From Nannobrachium achirus (Eukaryota > Chordata > Actinopteri > Myctophiformes > Myctophidae): DNA of 64,000 nucleotides. The DNA lies in NCBI GenBank assembly GCA_963921795.1, contig OY997647.1, forward strand, positions 60,786,357 through 60,850,356, written 5' to 3'. The position numbers and the translations under genes were made by a program. This document shows, piece after piece, positions 9,716-19,205 of the stretch; the stretch's first letter is position 1, and the number at the start of each line of letters is the position of its first letter. The notes under the pieces are model-generated. The model ran no database searches and was not told the DNA's origin. It was given only the letters and a program-made list of their open reading frames with translations.

Positions 9716-10372
9716 ATGAAAAAGGTTCAACTGAAGATGTGGAAGAGTGCAGGAAAAGTTGTGAAACACAAGCTCGCTGACCAGGTGGTGGAATTGAAGG
9801 ATGACAGGTCATTGTTTGCTCGAATGCTGATTGTTGCTCAATCACGGTCAGAGATCAACCTCAAAGAAGCCATTGGCCAGCACGAGTTCACTGCCAAACC
9901 ACATGCTCTCTCCACAGTGACTGGTGAGCTTCGGCCCTACACAGACAAGAGCAAGCTCATGACCATTCTCAAGGAGCTGCAGAATGAGAAGAGGACTGGT
10001 GACATTGGTGTTGATCAGCAACCACAGAGTGCTGCCACTGACCGTTGTCCCCTGCCATCTAAGAGTGTAAGTGTCATAGATGGAATGGCATTGGTAGAGG
10101 CAATGGGCAAGCCATCATGGATCAAGATATGTTCCCAGTGGGCTGACCACTTCATAGCCATACTGGACAGGAAGACCAAAGAACATAGTGAGACCCATGT
10201 AGTATTTGACCGCTATATTGCATCTTCACTGAAGGAGGCCACGCGTATGCGACGCCAGGGTGGCAAGCCCCCTACCACTTATCATGTGGAAGACAACACA
10301 CCGATAGGGAAGGTGTCTGAAAAACAGTTCTTGTCAGGTATCCACACCAAAGATGAGCTGACTGTCTGCTAA
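9716..10372 (+). CDS. XPG/FEN1-like nuclease of the transposon, first half
   Basis: An open frame of 218 residues. The second half shows the N-terminal signature of a FEN1/XPG-type PIN nuclease: SVIDGMALVEAM with Asp122, then HVVFDRY with Asp165 followed by a basic stretch KEATRMRRQGG, as in FEN1 (VFDG followed by a basic stretch). The first 100 residues are a linker region typical of the element. The frame ends at a stop at 10370-10372, and the protein continues one base out of phase as LSAKKALQHFQV at 10362 onward, so a single-base frameshift separates it from the next entry. Function in transposition is inferred from the nuclease motifs, not demonstrated. Confidence 0.75.
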   Translation: MKKVQLKMWKSAGKVVKHKLADQVVELKDDRSLFARMLIVAQSRSEINLKEAIGQHEFTAKPHALSTVTGELRPYTDKSKLMTILKELQNEKRTGDIGVDQQPQSAATDRCPLPSKSVSVIDGMALVEAMGKPSWIKICSQWADHFIAILDRKTKEHSETHVVFDRYIASSLKEATRMRRQGGKPPTTYHVEDNTPIGKVSEKQFLSGIHTKDELTVC

Positions 10373-11345
10373 GAAAGCCCTCCAACACTTCCAGGTGAAA
10401 CCCAACGTTTTCATAATCACGTCAAGGCAAGATGTCCACTCAAACTATATCGATGTAAAACATCTCCACAGCTCACAGGAAGAGGCTGACACAAGGATAA
10501 TCCTGCACAGCCTGGATGCTGTCCGAAGAGGGGAAACACAGCTCTACATTGAGTCCCCGGACACTGATGTCTTTGTTCTTGCAATCCGACGGTACAATCA
10601 GCTGTGCAAGGACACCTATTTCATCACCGGTGTGGGAAACAAAAAACGTATCATCTCACTGGAGCCAGTAGTGCAGGCACTGGGTGAAACAAGGACTTCA
10701 GTCTTACCAGGGTTCCATGCCTTCACTGGAGCTGACCAGACAGGCCATTTTGCTGGAAAGGGAAAGTTAACCTGTTGGCAAGCCCTAAACCGGTGTCCTG
10801 TGGAGGTGGTATCTGCATTTGCTACTCTAAGTACTTCAAAAAAGATCAGTTCTGACACAGAAAAAAAGATTGAAGCATTTGTTTGCCAGCTGTACGAGCC
10901 CGGTACAAATCTTGTGGATGTTGGTGAACTCAGGTGGAGGTTATTCACAAAGAAACAATTATACGCAGAGAAGCTGCCACCTACACAAAGAGCATTACAT
11001 CAAGCCATTGCCCGTGCCCATTACCAGGCAATGGTATGGTATCAGGACCACGTACCTAACCCACAGATGCCACCAGCAACTGAATATGGATGGGAGGCTG
11101 AGGGAGATCATCTGGTGCCAGTCACAACACGGGATCCCCCAGCTCCAGCCACCATTACTCAACTGATCAAATGTGGCTGCAAGAAATCCCAGTGCATGTC
11201 ACATTGTTCTTGTCGATCTCAAAATTTGAACTGCTCCGAGATGTGCATGTGTGGGGAAGATGAAGAGGTGTGTTGTAATGTAAGCAAGGCACAACTGTTG
11301 GGGATTGACGATGACGACGACGAAGATGGAGACCCTTCTATTTAA
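10362..11345 (+). CDS. XPG/FEN1-like nuclease of the transposon, second half, with CXC domain
   Basis: It continues the PIN-type nuclease: QEEADTRIILHS (Glu and Asp equivalent to FEN1 EAEA), IESPDTDVFVLAI (two Asp, as in FEN1 EDMD) and HAFTGADQTGHF (Asp, as in FEN1 GSDY). With the two aspartates of the first half, all metal-binding positions expected of the family are present. Near the C-terminus a cysteine cluster with spacing C-x-C-x4-C-x3-C-x-C-x6-C-x3-C-x-C matches the first half of a CXC (tesmin/TSO1-like) zinc domain, probably DNA-binding. The protein ends in an acidic DDDDDEDGD tail. Only the start is damaged; the rest is open, suggesting recent activity of the family. Confidence 0.78.
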   Translation: MSAKKALQHFQVKPNVFIITSRQDVHSNYIDVKHLHSSQEEADTRIILHSLDAVRRGETQLYIESPDTDVFVLAIRRYNQLCKDTYFITGVGNKKRIISLEPVVQALGETRTSVLPGFHAFTGADQTGHFAGKGKLTCWQALNRCPVEVVSAFATLSTSKKISSDTEKKIEAFVCQLYEPGTNLVDVGELRWRLFTKKQLYAEKLPPTQRALHQAIARAHYQAMVWYQDHVPNPQMPPATEYGWEAEGDHLVPVTTRDPPAPATITQLIKCGCKKSQCMSHCSCRSQNLNCSEMCMCGEDEEVCCNVSKAQLLGIDDDDDEDGDPSI

Positions 11346-11609
11346 ATGTGTTTACAGAACTTTCTGTACATATTAGTATAAACAATCTGATAATTCTGTG
11401 ACCATTTCCCATATTGTTCTTTATTTTATATGAGGGATATATAAAGAAATATAGTTATTTCTGGTTTCGGTGTGATTATTACATAATTATTACTCAGACA
11501 AAAGGTTGCATGATTCATGTATAGGATAATAATAATTCCTGGACTTGTAAACATACATCTTAGAGTCTGTGAGAAGCTTTTAAAGTTGACTAAAACAAAG
11601 AAATGCAGC
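11346..11609. other. 3' noncoding part of the Academ-like element
   Basis: AT-rich sequence between the stop codon and the right inverted repeat. No AATAAA signal seen within the first 100 bp. Confidence 0.6.
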
Positions 11610-11947
11610 AATTTGCTTATTTTCACCTTGTTTTTGCATAATGTATGCTAATTATGCTAATTAGGAAAGGTTGTATGACTTCACAATGGTAACAGATGAG
11701 TTTCTGGACCTCACACACATGGACTTAGACTCTTAGGTCACCTTTATAAGTTACCCAGAAGCAAAGTTATTGCTATTTACTGTTTTTGGCAATTAATTGG
11801 CTAATTATGCTAATTACACATGCTAAACCCAAAAAGAAAAATTGAAGACATGTTTTTTTTGCATTGTGAGAACCCCAAGAATGAAGATATACATGTCTCC
11901 AACAATTATCATTCCAAAATTAAAAAAATTGATAGGCTCCTCTACTA
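11610..11947 (-). repeat. Right terminal inverted repeat of the Academ-like element
   Basis: Reverse-complement match to 8198-8575. The outermost bases read GGCTCCTCTACTA. Confidence 0.88.
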
Positions 11948-12500
11948 AAACTGCACCATCAAGCTGCACCAGGCTAATCAGCTGAGTCGCACGTGTTCAA
12001 ATAAGGCTATTTCCAACAATCAACAAACTAGACTGCACTCTGGTCTGATGAGGTGCCAACTTGCACTCGTGACGTCACGTGGCCATATATGGCCTACTTG
12101 TGCGCCAGCAGAGCGCACAAGCACTGCGATCGGTGCTGTTCAGTGCTCTGTTTGAGTGTCTGTATGTACGTACGTGTGTGGGCACGTTGGCACTCTGTCG
12201 AGGTGCCAACTTATGTCTTTTTATATCAGGTTGCACTTGTTGACATCACCCTGTGTTTTTTCAAGTGTTTTCTTATTGGATGGTGTAAACACACAGAGAC
12301 ACCGAACGCAGTACTTGTGCGCTCTGCAAGCGCAAGTAATAAATAAATGATCAGACTCTCTGAGTCTTCATTTTCACCAGACTTCCCCAAAAAGAATACA
12401 ATTAAAGGTAGGCACATGATGTGAATAAAGACGAAGAAAACTTTGTTATCCATTATATTTGACATAAAACTGACATTTCCCATTGGCACTCTGAAACAAC
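11948..12500. other. Unassigned sequence with short direct and inverted repeats
   Basis: GAGGTGCCAACTT occurs at about 12050 and 12200, each followed by a related GCACT(C/T)GT..GACATCA/GACGTCA phrase, so about 150 bp is loosely duplicated. A TGACGTCACGTGG site (CRE joined to an E-box) is at about 12069. ACTTGTGCGC with GCGCACAAG forms a short hairpin at 12099-12122. No gene identified. Confidence 0.5.
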
Positions 12501-12503
12501 AGA

Positions 12504-12765
12504 GACTGTCACAATATGTCCATATGTGGGCATTCCCAGATATGGGCTTAATATTGATGACATCAGGGATCTCCAAATATGGGCATGAAAGGGACAAGGA
12601 CAGATTTAATTTGCAGGTGTGACTCATCGCGACACTGTTATCATGAGACTGACATAATATGTCCATATGGGTATTCCCAGATATTAATGACATCAGAGAT
12701 CTCTTTATATGGGCATAAAAGGAACAAGGACAGAATTAATTTACAAGTGTGGTTGCCATGATGTG
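12504..12765. repeat. Two-copy tandem duplication, about 120-140 bp unit
   Basis: Both halves contain, in order, AATATGTCCATATG, TATTCCCAGATAT, GACATCAG.GATCTC, TATGGGCAT.AAAGG and ACAAGGACAGA.TTAATTT. Copy one is at about 12504-12643, copy two at about 12644-12765. Confidence 0.85.
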
Positions 12766-13260
12766 AGTCATTAATTCTGTCTTACCATTTATATTACTGC
12801 TTGGGCTTGAGCTGAATCGAAAGTCCATCTGAGAAGGGATGTGTACATTTCCTTGTGTACATAAATATATTACTTCACAATCTTTGTGCTAGAAATTCTT
12901 ATATACTTAAGACATCTTTAGACTACACAATATACAATATACATGATTACATTCATTATAATGAGTCTTTGGGGGAAATGAGCCCATTGCTCTAGAGTGG
13001 GTTGTCTTCTTCAATTTTGATTTGTGTACTCAGCTCAGACTAGCCTCAGAACCTTTCAGTCTCTGCTGAGCTCCAAGTTGTATTTCTTCTCTAACGACTC
13101 CAAGGATACCAGAGAATCTTTCTGGCACTTCTCAAATAAATCTTGCTTATACTTAATCATGGATAACGTTTCCACGATTAAGTATAATAATTGGTTTATG
13201 TTGATGATGTATGCACATGTTAAAATATGGCCATACTTTATTAAAAAAAAAGAAAAAACC
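12766..13260. other. Unassigned sequence upstream of a zinc-finger remnant
   Basis: Possibly the 3' untranslated region of the zinc-finger gene remnant on the minus strand, judged only by position. An AATAAATC phrase on the plus strand is at about 13134. Confidence 0.35.
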
Positions 13261-13267
13261 TCAAGCA

Positions 13268-13378
<111 letters not shown>

Positions 13379-13539
13379 CACTGAAACACTCTTCAACAGA
13401 AAGGTTTGGATATGCTGATGTTTCCTGCGGTTGCTTTTTTAAGGGTATAAGAGCCAAGATGGGGACCGCAAACGACAATGGAGGCATGGAGGTCTGAGGG
13501 GTCGTGCTTGGTCTCCCTCCTCTGACCCACCTTACCGAG

Positions 13540-14167
13540 CACCACCACGAAAGCGTGGGGTGGCTCAAAGTAGCTGACAGAGTACAGCATCTTGCAATGG
13601 GCCTGGTGTACAAGATACACTACACCTCCAAGATTCCCATGTACCTGACAAACTACTTCTTAAAGGTCAAGGATGTTCACGATCATAACACCAGAGGCAG
13701 CTCCACTAATCATCATCAGCGTAGATTTAACACTAAACAAGGCGCTAACTCGTTCTCCTGCTATACCATCAACATGTGGAACGCCCTTCCACAAGCCCTA
13801 AAGGAGAGCAAATCCCTAGCCTCCTTCAAAATTGGTATGAAAAGTCACCTCCAGACAGCAGCTACCCGTGACTTGTAAATAGACTAAGCCCCCATGCTCC
13901 CCCCCCCTTTTTCTTTGTATTCTGCCTTTTGTATTTGATGTTATGCTTTTGAAACTGATATTATCCTAGATAAAGTACTATGTTCTATCCGTCTGTCTTT
14001 CAATGTTATATGAGATACTTAAAGTGTGGTTCCTGTGGAAATAAGCCTCGGCTTTCTAGGATCTCCTTTTAGTTGACCTTGTACCAGTGATTTGTACCGT
14101 CATGAAACTGTACTTTTTTCTATTGCAAACTTCTAATAAATTCTTCAATCAATTCTTCAATCAATCA
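13540..14167 (+). mobile_element. LINE 3' end, CR1/L2/Rex1 group
   Basis: The open frame to 13878 encodes the C-terminal end of a non-LTR reverse-transcriptase protein: HLAMGLVYKIHYTSKIPMYL, then HDHNTRGSS, NMWNALPQALKESKSLASFK and a stop. The HNTRGSS ... WN.LP order is the usual C-terminal signature of the CR1/L2 group. The 3' untranslated region ends in AATAAATTCTTCAATCAATT repeats at 14135-14167, a short terminal tandem typical of these elements. It is strongly 5'-truncated. A sister copy is at 58713-59290. Confidence 0.85.
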
Positions 14168-14193
14168 AAAAAGGGCTCTGAATGGCATGGCCA
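14168..14193. other. Left junction between LINE tail and satellite array
   Basis: About 26 bp of unique sequence separate the LINE tail from the first spacer-derived base. Confidence 0.6.
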
Positions 14194-14830
14194 CCACGGC
14201 CATTCTGCTCACTAAGCCCATTTTCCACTGGCCCAACTCCACACCACTCCACACCACACCGCCCACTTGTGTCAGGTTTTCCACTAAGGACCTGGGTAGA
14301 GTGGAGTGAAAGTGGTACTAAACAGGGTACTAAAAAGTCACTATCCACTCTAGAGTAGGTCTGAGCTAGGCCAAACATGGCCAAACACTTCATAATGACT
14401 GATCACTCACTGACTAATATAGTTGTAATACATGATAATAGATTATATTGTGTTATAACCACTATTATAATCTATTAAAGTGTATTATAGTTATCATAGT
14501 AATACACTAATACTTTATAGGGTATTATAATCACAGTTATAATCCATTATAGTGTATTATAATTAATAGTTGTAATACAAATTTATATTGTATTATAACA
14601 GGGAATACACTTATAATACATTTATATTGTATTATAACAGGGAATAAACTCCCTGTCGCACTTAGAACAACGGACTCACTCGTTAGCTTTCGCCGTGGAC
14701 TGAGGACTCACCTTTTCAGACTCCACCTAAACCCTTAGCACTACAGAAAAAATCAATGAATACATGATAAACGTTTTCTTTTTCTTTATTTTTTTGCAGC
14801 TCCCTCACCACCCCACTTCCAACGCCCCTG
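14194..14830 (+). repeat. Satellite spacer, left-edge partial copy
   Basis: It starts at CCACGGCCATTCTG, so it lacks the first roughly 120 bp of a full spacer (compare 22975-23730). It contains a TTTTCCACT-type repeat segment, an AT-rich hairpin (arms AATAGATTATA 14437-14447 and TATAATCTATT 14466-14476), the captured L2 tail and the CT-rich tract. It differs slightly from all internal copies (CGTTAGC instead of CGCTAGC). Confidence 0.95.
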
Positions 14831-15757
14831 GTTAGTAACTACTAATACCATGGAACTGGACCTGAGGGCTAGGGCTAGGGATAGGGTTAATAACTACTAA
14901 TACCATGGAACTGGACCTGAGGGCTAGGGATAGGGCTAGGGTTAATAACTACTAATACCATGGAACTGGACCTGAGGGCTAGGGATAGGGTTAATAACTA
15001 CTAATACCATGGAACTGGACCTGAGGGCTAGGGCTAGGGATAGGGTTAATAACTACTAATACCATGGAACTGGACCTGAGGGCTAGGGATAGGGATATAG
15101 GGTTAATAACTACTAATACCATGGAACTGGACCTGAGGGCTAGGGCTAGGGATAGGGTTAATAACTACTAATACCATGGAACTGGACCCGAGGGCTAGGG
15201 CTAGGGTTAATAACTACTAATACCATGGAACTGGACCTGAGGGCTAGGGCTAGGGATAGGGTTAATAACTACTAATACCATGGAACTGGACCTGAGGGCT
15301 AGGGCTAGGGATAGGGATAATAACTACTAATACCATGGAAGTGGACCTGAGGGCTAGGGATAGGGCTAGGGATAGGGCTAGGGATAGGGCTAGGGATATA
15401 GGGCTAGGGTTAATAACTACTAATACCATGGAACTGGACCTGAGGGCTAGGGATAGGGATAGGGTTAATAACTACTACCATGGAACTGGACCTGAGGGCT
15501 AGGGATATAGGGCTAGGGCTAGGGATAATAACAACTAATACCATGGAACTGGACCTGAGGGCTAGGGATAGGGTTAGGGATAGGGATAGGCTAGGGCTAA
15601 TAACTATTAATACCATGGAACTGGACCTGAGGGATAGGGCTAGGGATAGGGCTAGGGCTAGGGATAGGGTTAATAACTACTAATACCATGGATCTGGACC
15701 TGAGGGCTAGGGATAGGGCTAGGGATAGGCTAATAACTACTAATACCATGGAACTGG
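14831..15757 (+). repeat. Monomer block 1
   Basis: Units are mostly 55 bp, with a long TAGGGN expansion at 15354-15412. Ends in the fused core CCATGGAACTGGAGTTGTAA. Confidence 0.95.
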
Positions 15758-16020
15758 AGTTGTAATACAAATTTATATTGTATTATAACAGGGAATAAAC
15801 TTATAATACATTTATATTGTATTATAACAGGGAATAAACTCCCTGTCGCACTTAGAACAACGGACTCACTCGTTAGCTTTCGCCGTGGACTGAGGACTCA
15901 CCTTTTCAGACTCCACCTAAACCCTTAGCACTACAGAAAAAATCAATGAATACATGATAAACGTTTTCTTTTTCTTTATTTTTTTGCAGCTCCCTCACCA
16001 CCCCACTTCCAACGCCCCTG
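15758..16020 (+). repeat. Short satellite spacer S1
   Basis: About 263 bp, beginning abruptly at AGTTGTAATACAAATTT inside what would be the AT-rich part of a full spacer. It keeps the L2 tail and CT tract. The L2 part still has CGTTAGC, as in the left-edge copy. Confidence 0.95.
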
Positions 16021-17265
16021 GTTAGTAACTACTAATACCATGGAACTGGACCTGAGGGCTAGGGCTAGGGATAGGGTTAATAACTACTAATACCATGGAA
16101 CTGGACCTGAGGGCTAGGGATAGGGCTAGGGTTAATAACTACTAATACCATGGAACTGGACCTGAGGGCTAGGGCTAGGGATAGGGTTAATAACTACTAA
16201 TACCATGGAACTGGACCTGAGGGCTAGGGATAGGGATATAGGGTTAATAACTACTAATACCATGGAACTGGACCTGAGGGCTAGGGCTAGGGATAGGGTT
16301 AATAACTACTAATACCATGGAACTGGACCCGAGGGCTAGGGCTAGGGTTAATAACTACTAATACCATGGAACTGGACCTGAGGGCTAGGGCTAGGGATAG
16401 GGTTAATAACTACTAATACCATGGAACTGGACCTGAGGGCTAGGGCTAGGGATAGGGATAATAACTACTAATACCATGGAACTGGACCTGAGGGCTAGGG
16501 CTAGGGATAGGGTTAATAACTACTAATACCATGGAACTGGACCTGAGGGCTAGGGATAGGGATAGGGTTAATAACTACTACCATGGAACTGGACCTGAGG
16601 GCTAGGGATATAGGGCTAGGGCTAGGGATAATAACAACTAATACCATGGAACTGGACCTGAGGGCTAGGGATAGGGCTAGGGTTAGGGGTAGGGGGGATA
16701 GGCTAGGGCTAATAACTATTAATACCATGGAACTGGACCTGAGGGATAGGGCTATGGATAGGGCTAGGGCTAGGGATAGGGTTAATAACCACTAATACCA
16801 TGGATCTGGACCTGAGGGCTAGGGATAGGGCTAGGGATAGGGATAATAACTACTAATACCATGGAACTGGACCTGAGTGCTAGGGATAGGCTAGGGATAG
16901 GGATAATAACGACTAATACCATGGAACTGGACCTGAGGGCTAGGGATAGGGATAGGGTTAGGGATAGGGCTAGGGATAGGGCTAGGGATAGGGTTAATAA
17001 CTACTAATACCATGGAACTGGACCTGAGGGCTAGGGATAGGGCTAGGGTTAATAACTACTAATACCATGGAACTGGACCTGAGGGCTAGGGATAGGGCTA
17101 GGGCTAGGGATAATAACTACTAATACCATGGAACTGGGCCTGAGGGCTAGGGATAGGGCTAGGGCTAGGGATAGGGTTAATAACTACTAATACCATGGAT
17201 CTGGACCTGAGGGCTAGGGATAGGGCTAGGGATAGGGATAATAACTACTAATGCCATGGAACTGG
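16021..17265 (+). repeat. Monomer block 2
   Basis: Shares its variant order (ACCACTAAT, GATCTGG, GAGTGCTAGG) with the next two blocks. Confidence 0.95.
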
Positions 17266-17530
17266 AGTTGTAATACAAATTTATATTGTATTATAACAGG
17301 GAATAAACTTATAATACATTTATATTGTATTATAACAGGGAATAAACTCCCTGTCGCACTTAGAACAATGGACTCACTCGCTAGCTTTCGCCGTGGACTG
17401 AAGACTCACCTTTTCAGACTCCACCTAAACCCTTAGCACTACAGAAAAAATCAATGAATACATGATAAACGTTTTCTTTTTCTTTCTTTTTTTTTGCAGC
17501 TCCCTCACCACCCCACTTCCAACGCCCCTG
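17266..17530 (+). repeat. Short satellite spacer S2
   Basis: Same junction as S1, but with CGCTAGC and the longer CT tract found in the internal full spacers. Confidence 0.95.
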
Positions 17531-18940
17531 GTTAGTAACTACTAATACCATGGAACTGGTCCTGAGGGCTAGGGCTAGGGATAGGGTTAATAACTACTAA
17601 TACCATGGAACTGGACCTGAGGGCTAGGGATAGGGCTAGGGTTAATAACTACTAATACCATGGAACTGGACCTGAGGGCTAGGGCTAGGGATAGGGTTAA
17701 TAACTACTAATACCATGGAACTGGACCTGAGGGCTAGGGCTAGGGATAGGGTTAATAACTACTAATACCATGGAACTGGACCTGAGGGCTAGGGATAGGG
17801 ATATAGGGTTAATAACTACTAATACCATGGAACTGGACCTGAGGGCTAGGGCTAGGGATAGGGTTAATAACTACTAATACCATGGAACTGGACCCGAGGG
17901 CTAGGGCTAGGGTTAATAACTACTAATACCATGGAACTGGACCTGAGGGCTAGGGCTAGGGATAGGGTTAATAACTACTAATACCATGGAACTGGACCTG
18001 AGGGCTAGGGCTAGGGATAGGGATAATAACTACTAATACCATGGAACTGGACCTGAGGGCTAGGGCTAGGGATAGGGTTAATAACTACTAATACCATGGA
18101 ACTGGACCTGAGGGCTAGGGATAGGGATAGGGATAATAACTACTAATACCATGGAACTGGACCTGAGGGCTAGGGCTAGGGATAGGGTTAATAACTACTA
18201 ATACCATGGAACTGGACCTGAGGGCTAGGGATAGGGATAGGGTTAATAACTACTACCATGGAACTGGACCTGAGGGCTAGGGATATAGGGCTAGGGCTAG
18301 GGATAATAACAACTAATACCATGGAACTGGACCTGAGGGCTAGGGATAGGGCTAGGGTTAGGGGTAGGGGGGATAGGCTAGGGCTAATAACTATTAATAC
18401 CATGGAACTGGACCTGAGGGATAGGGCTATGGATAGGGCTAGGGCTAGGGATAGGGTTAATAACCACTAATACCATGGATCTGGACCTGAGGGCTAGGGA
18501 TAGGGCTAGGGATAGGGATAATAACTACTAATACCATGGAACTGGACCTGAGTGCTAGGGATAGGCTAGGGATAGGGATAATAACGACTAATACCATGGA
18601 ACTGGACCTGAGGGCTAGGGATAGGGATAGGGTTAGGGATAGGGCTAGGGATAGGGCTAGGGATAGGGTTAATAACTACTAATACCATGGAACTGGACCT
18701 GAGGGCTAGGGATAGGGCTAGGGTTAATAACTACTAATACCATGGAACTGGACCTGAGGGCTAGGGATAGGGCTAGGGCTAGGGATAATAACTACTAATA
18801 CCATGGAACTGGACCTGAGGGCTAGGGATAGGGCTAGGGCTAGGGATAGGGTTAATAACTACTAATACCATGGATCTGGACCTGAGGGCTAGGGATAGGG
18901 CTAGGGATAGGGATAATAACTACTAATGCCATGGAACTGG
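17531..18940 (+). repeat. Monomer block 3
   Basis: Near-identical to block 2 over most of its length, with extra monomers in the first half. Confidence 0.95.
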
Positions 18941-19205
18941 AGTTGTAATACAAATTTATATTGTATTATAACAGGGAATAAACTTATAATACATTTATAT
19001 TGTATTATAACAGGGAATAAACTCCCTGTCGCACTTAGAACAATGGACTCACTCGCTAGCTTTCGCCGTGGACTGAAGACTCACCTTTTCAGACTCCACC
19101 TAAACCCTTAGCACTACAGAAAAAATCAATGAATACATGATAAACGTTTTCTTTTTCTTTCTTTTTTTTTGCAGCTCCCTCACCACCCCACTTCCAACGC
19201 CCCTG
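18941..19205 (+). repeat. Short satellite spacer S3
   Basis: Nearly identical to S2. Confidence 0.95.

Larger units (their letters stand above)
8198..11947 (+). mobile_element. DNA transposon with long inverted repeats and XPG/PIN-type nuclease (Academ-like)
   Basis: The left end (8198 to about 8575) and the right end (about 11610 to 11947) are long imperfect inverted repeats: TAGTGGGGGAGCC against TAGTAGAGGAGCC at the tips, then some 300 bp of closely matching AT-rich sequence with repeated AATTAGCATAATTAGC motifs. Between them lies a plus-strand gene for a nuclease-like protein. A FEN1/XPG-like fold plus a CXC cysteine domain are, as I recall, features of the Academ/AcademX superfamily, so that is my best placement. 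The target duplication is unclear (possibly AAA), which fits the 3-4 bp reported for Academ but proves nothing. The gene is broken, so this copy cannot be autonomous. Confidence 0.75.

Noticed and set aside
12053-12346. The CRE/E-box and frame near 12069 as a second promoter with a gene.
   Set aside because: The frame has no motif, the region is a loose internal duplication, and no donor site follows at a sensible distance.
17251-17436. Frames ending GRKTHLFRLHLNP-like within the spacers as possible genes.
   Set aside because: They are the C-terminus of the captured L2 LINE, without a start or the rest of the protein.
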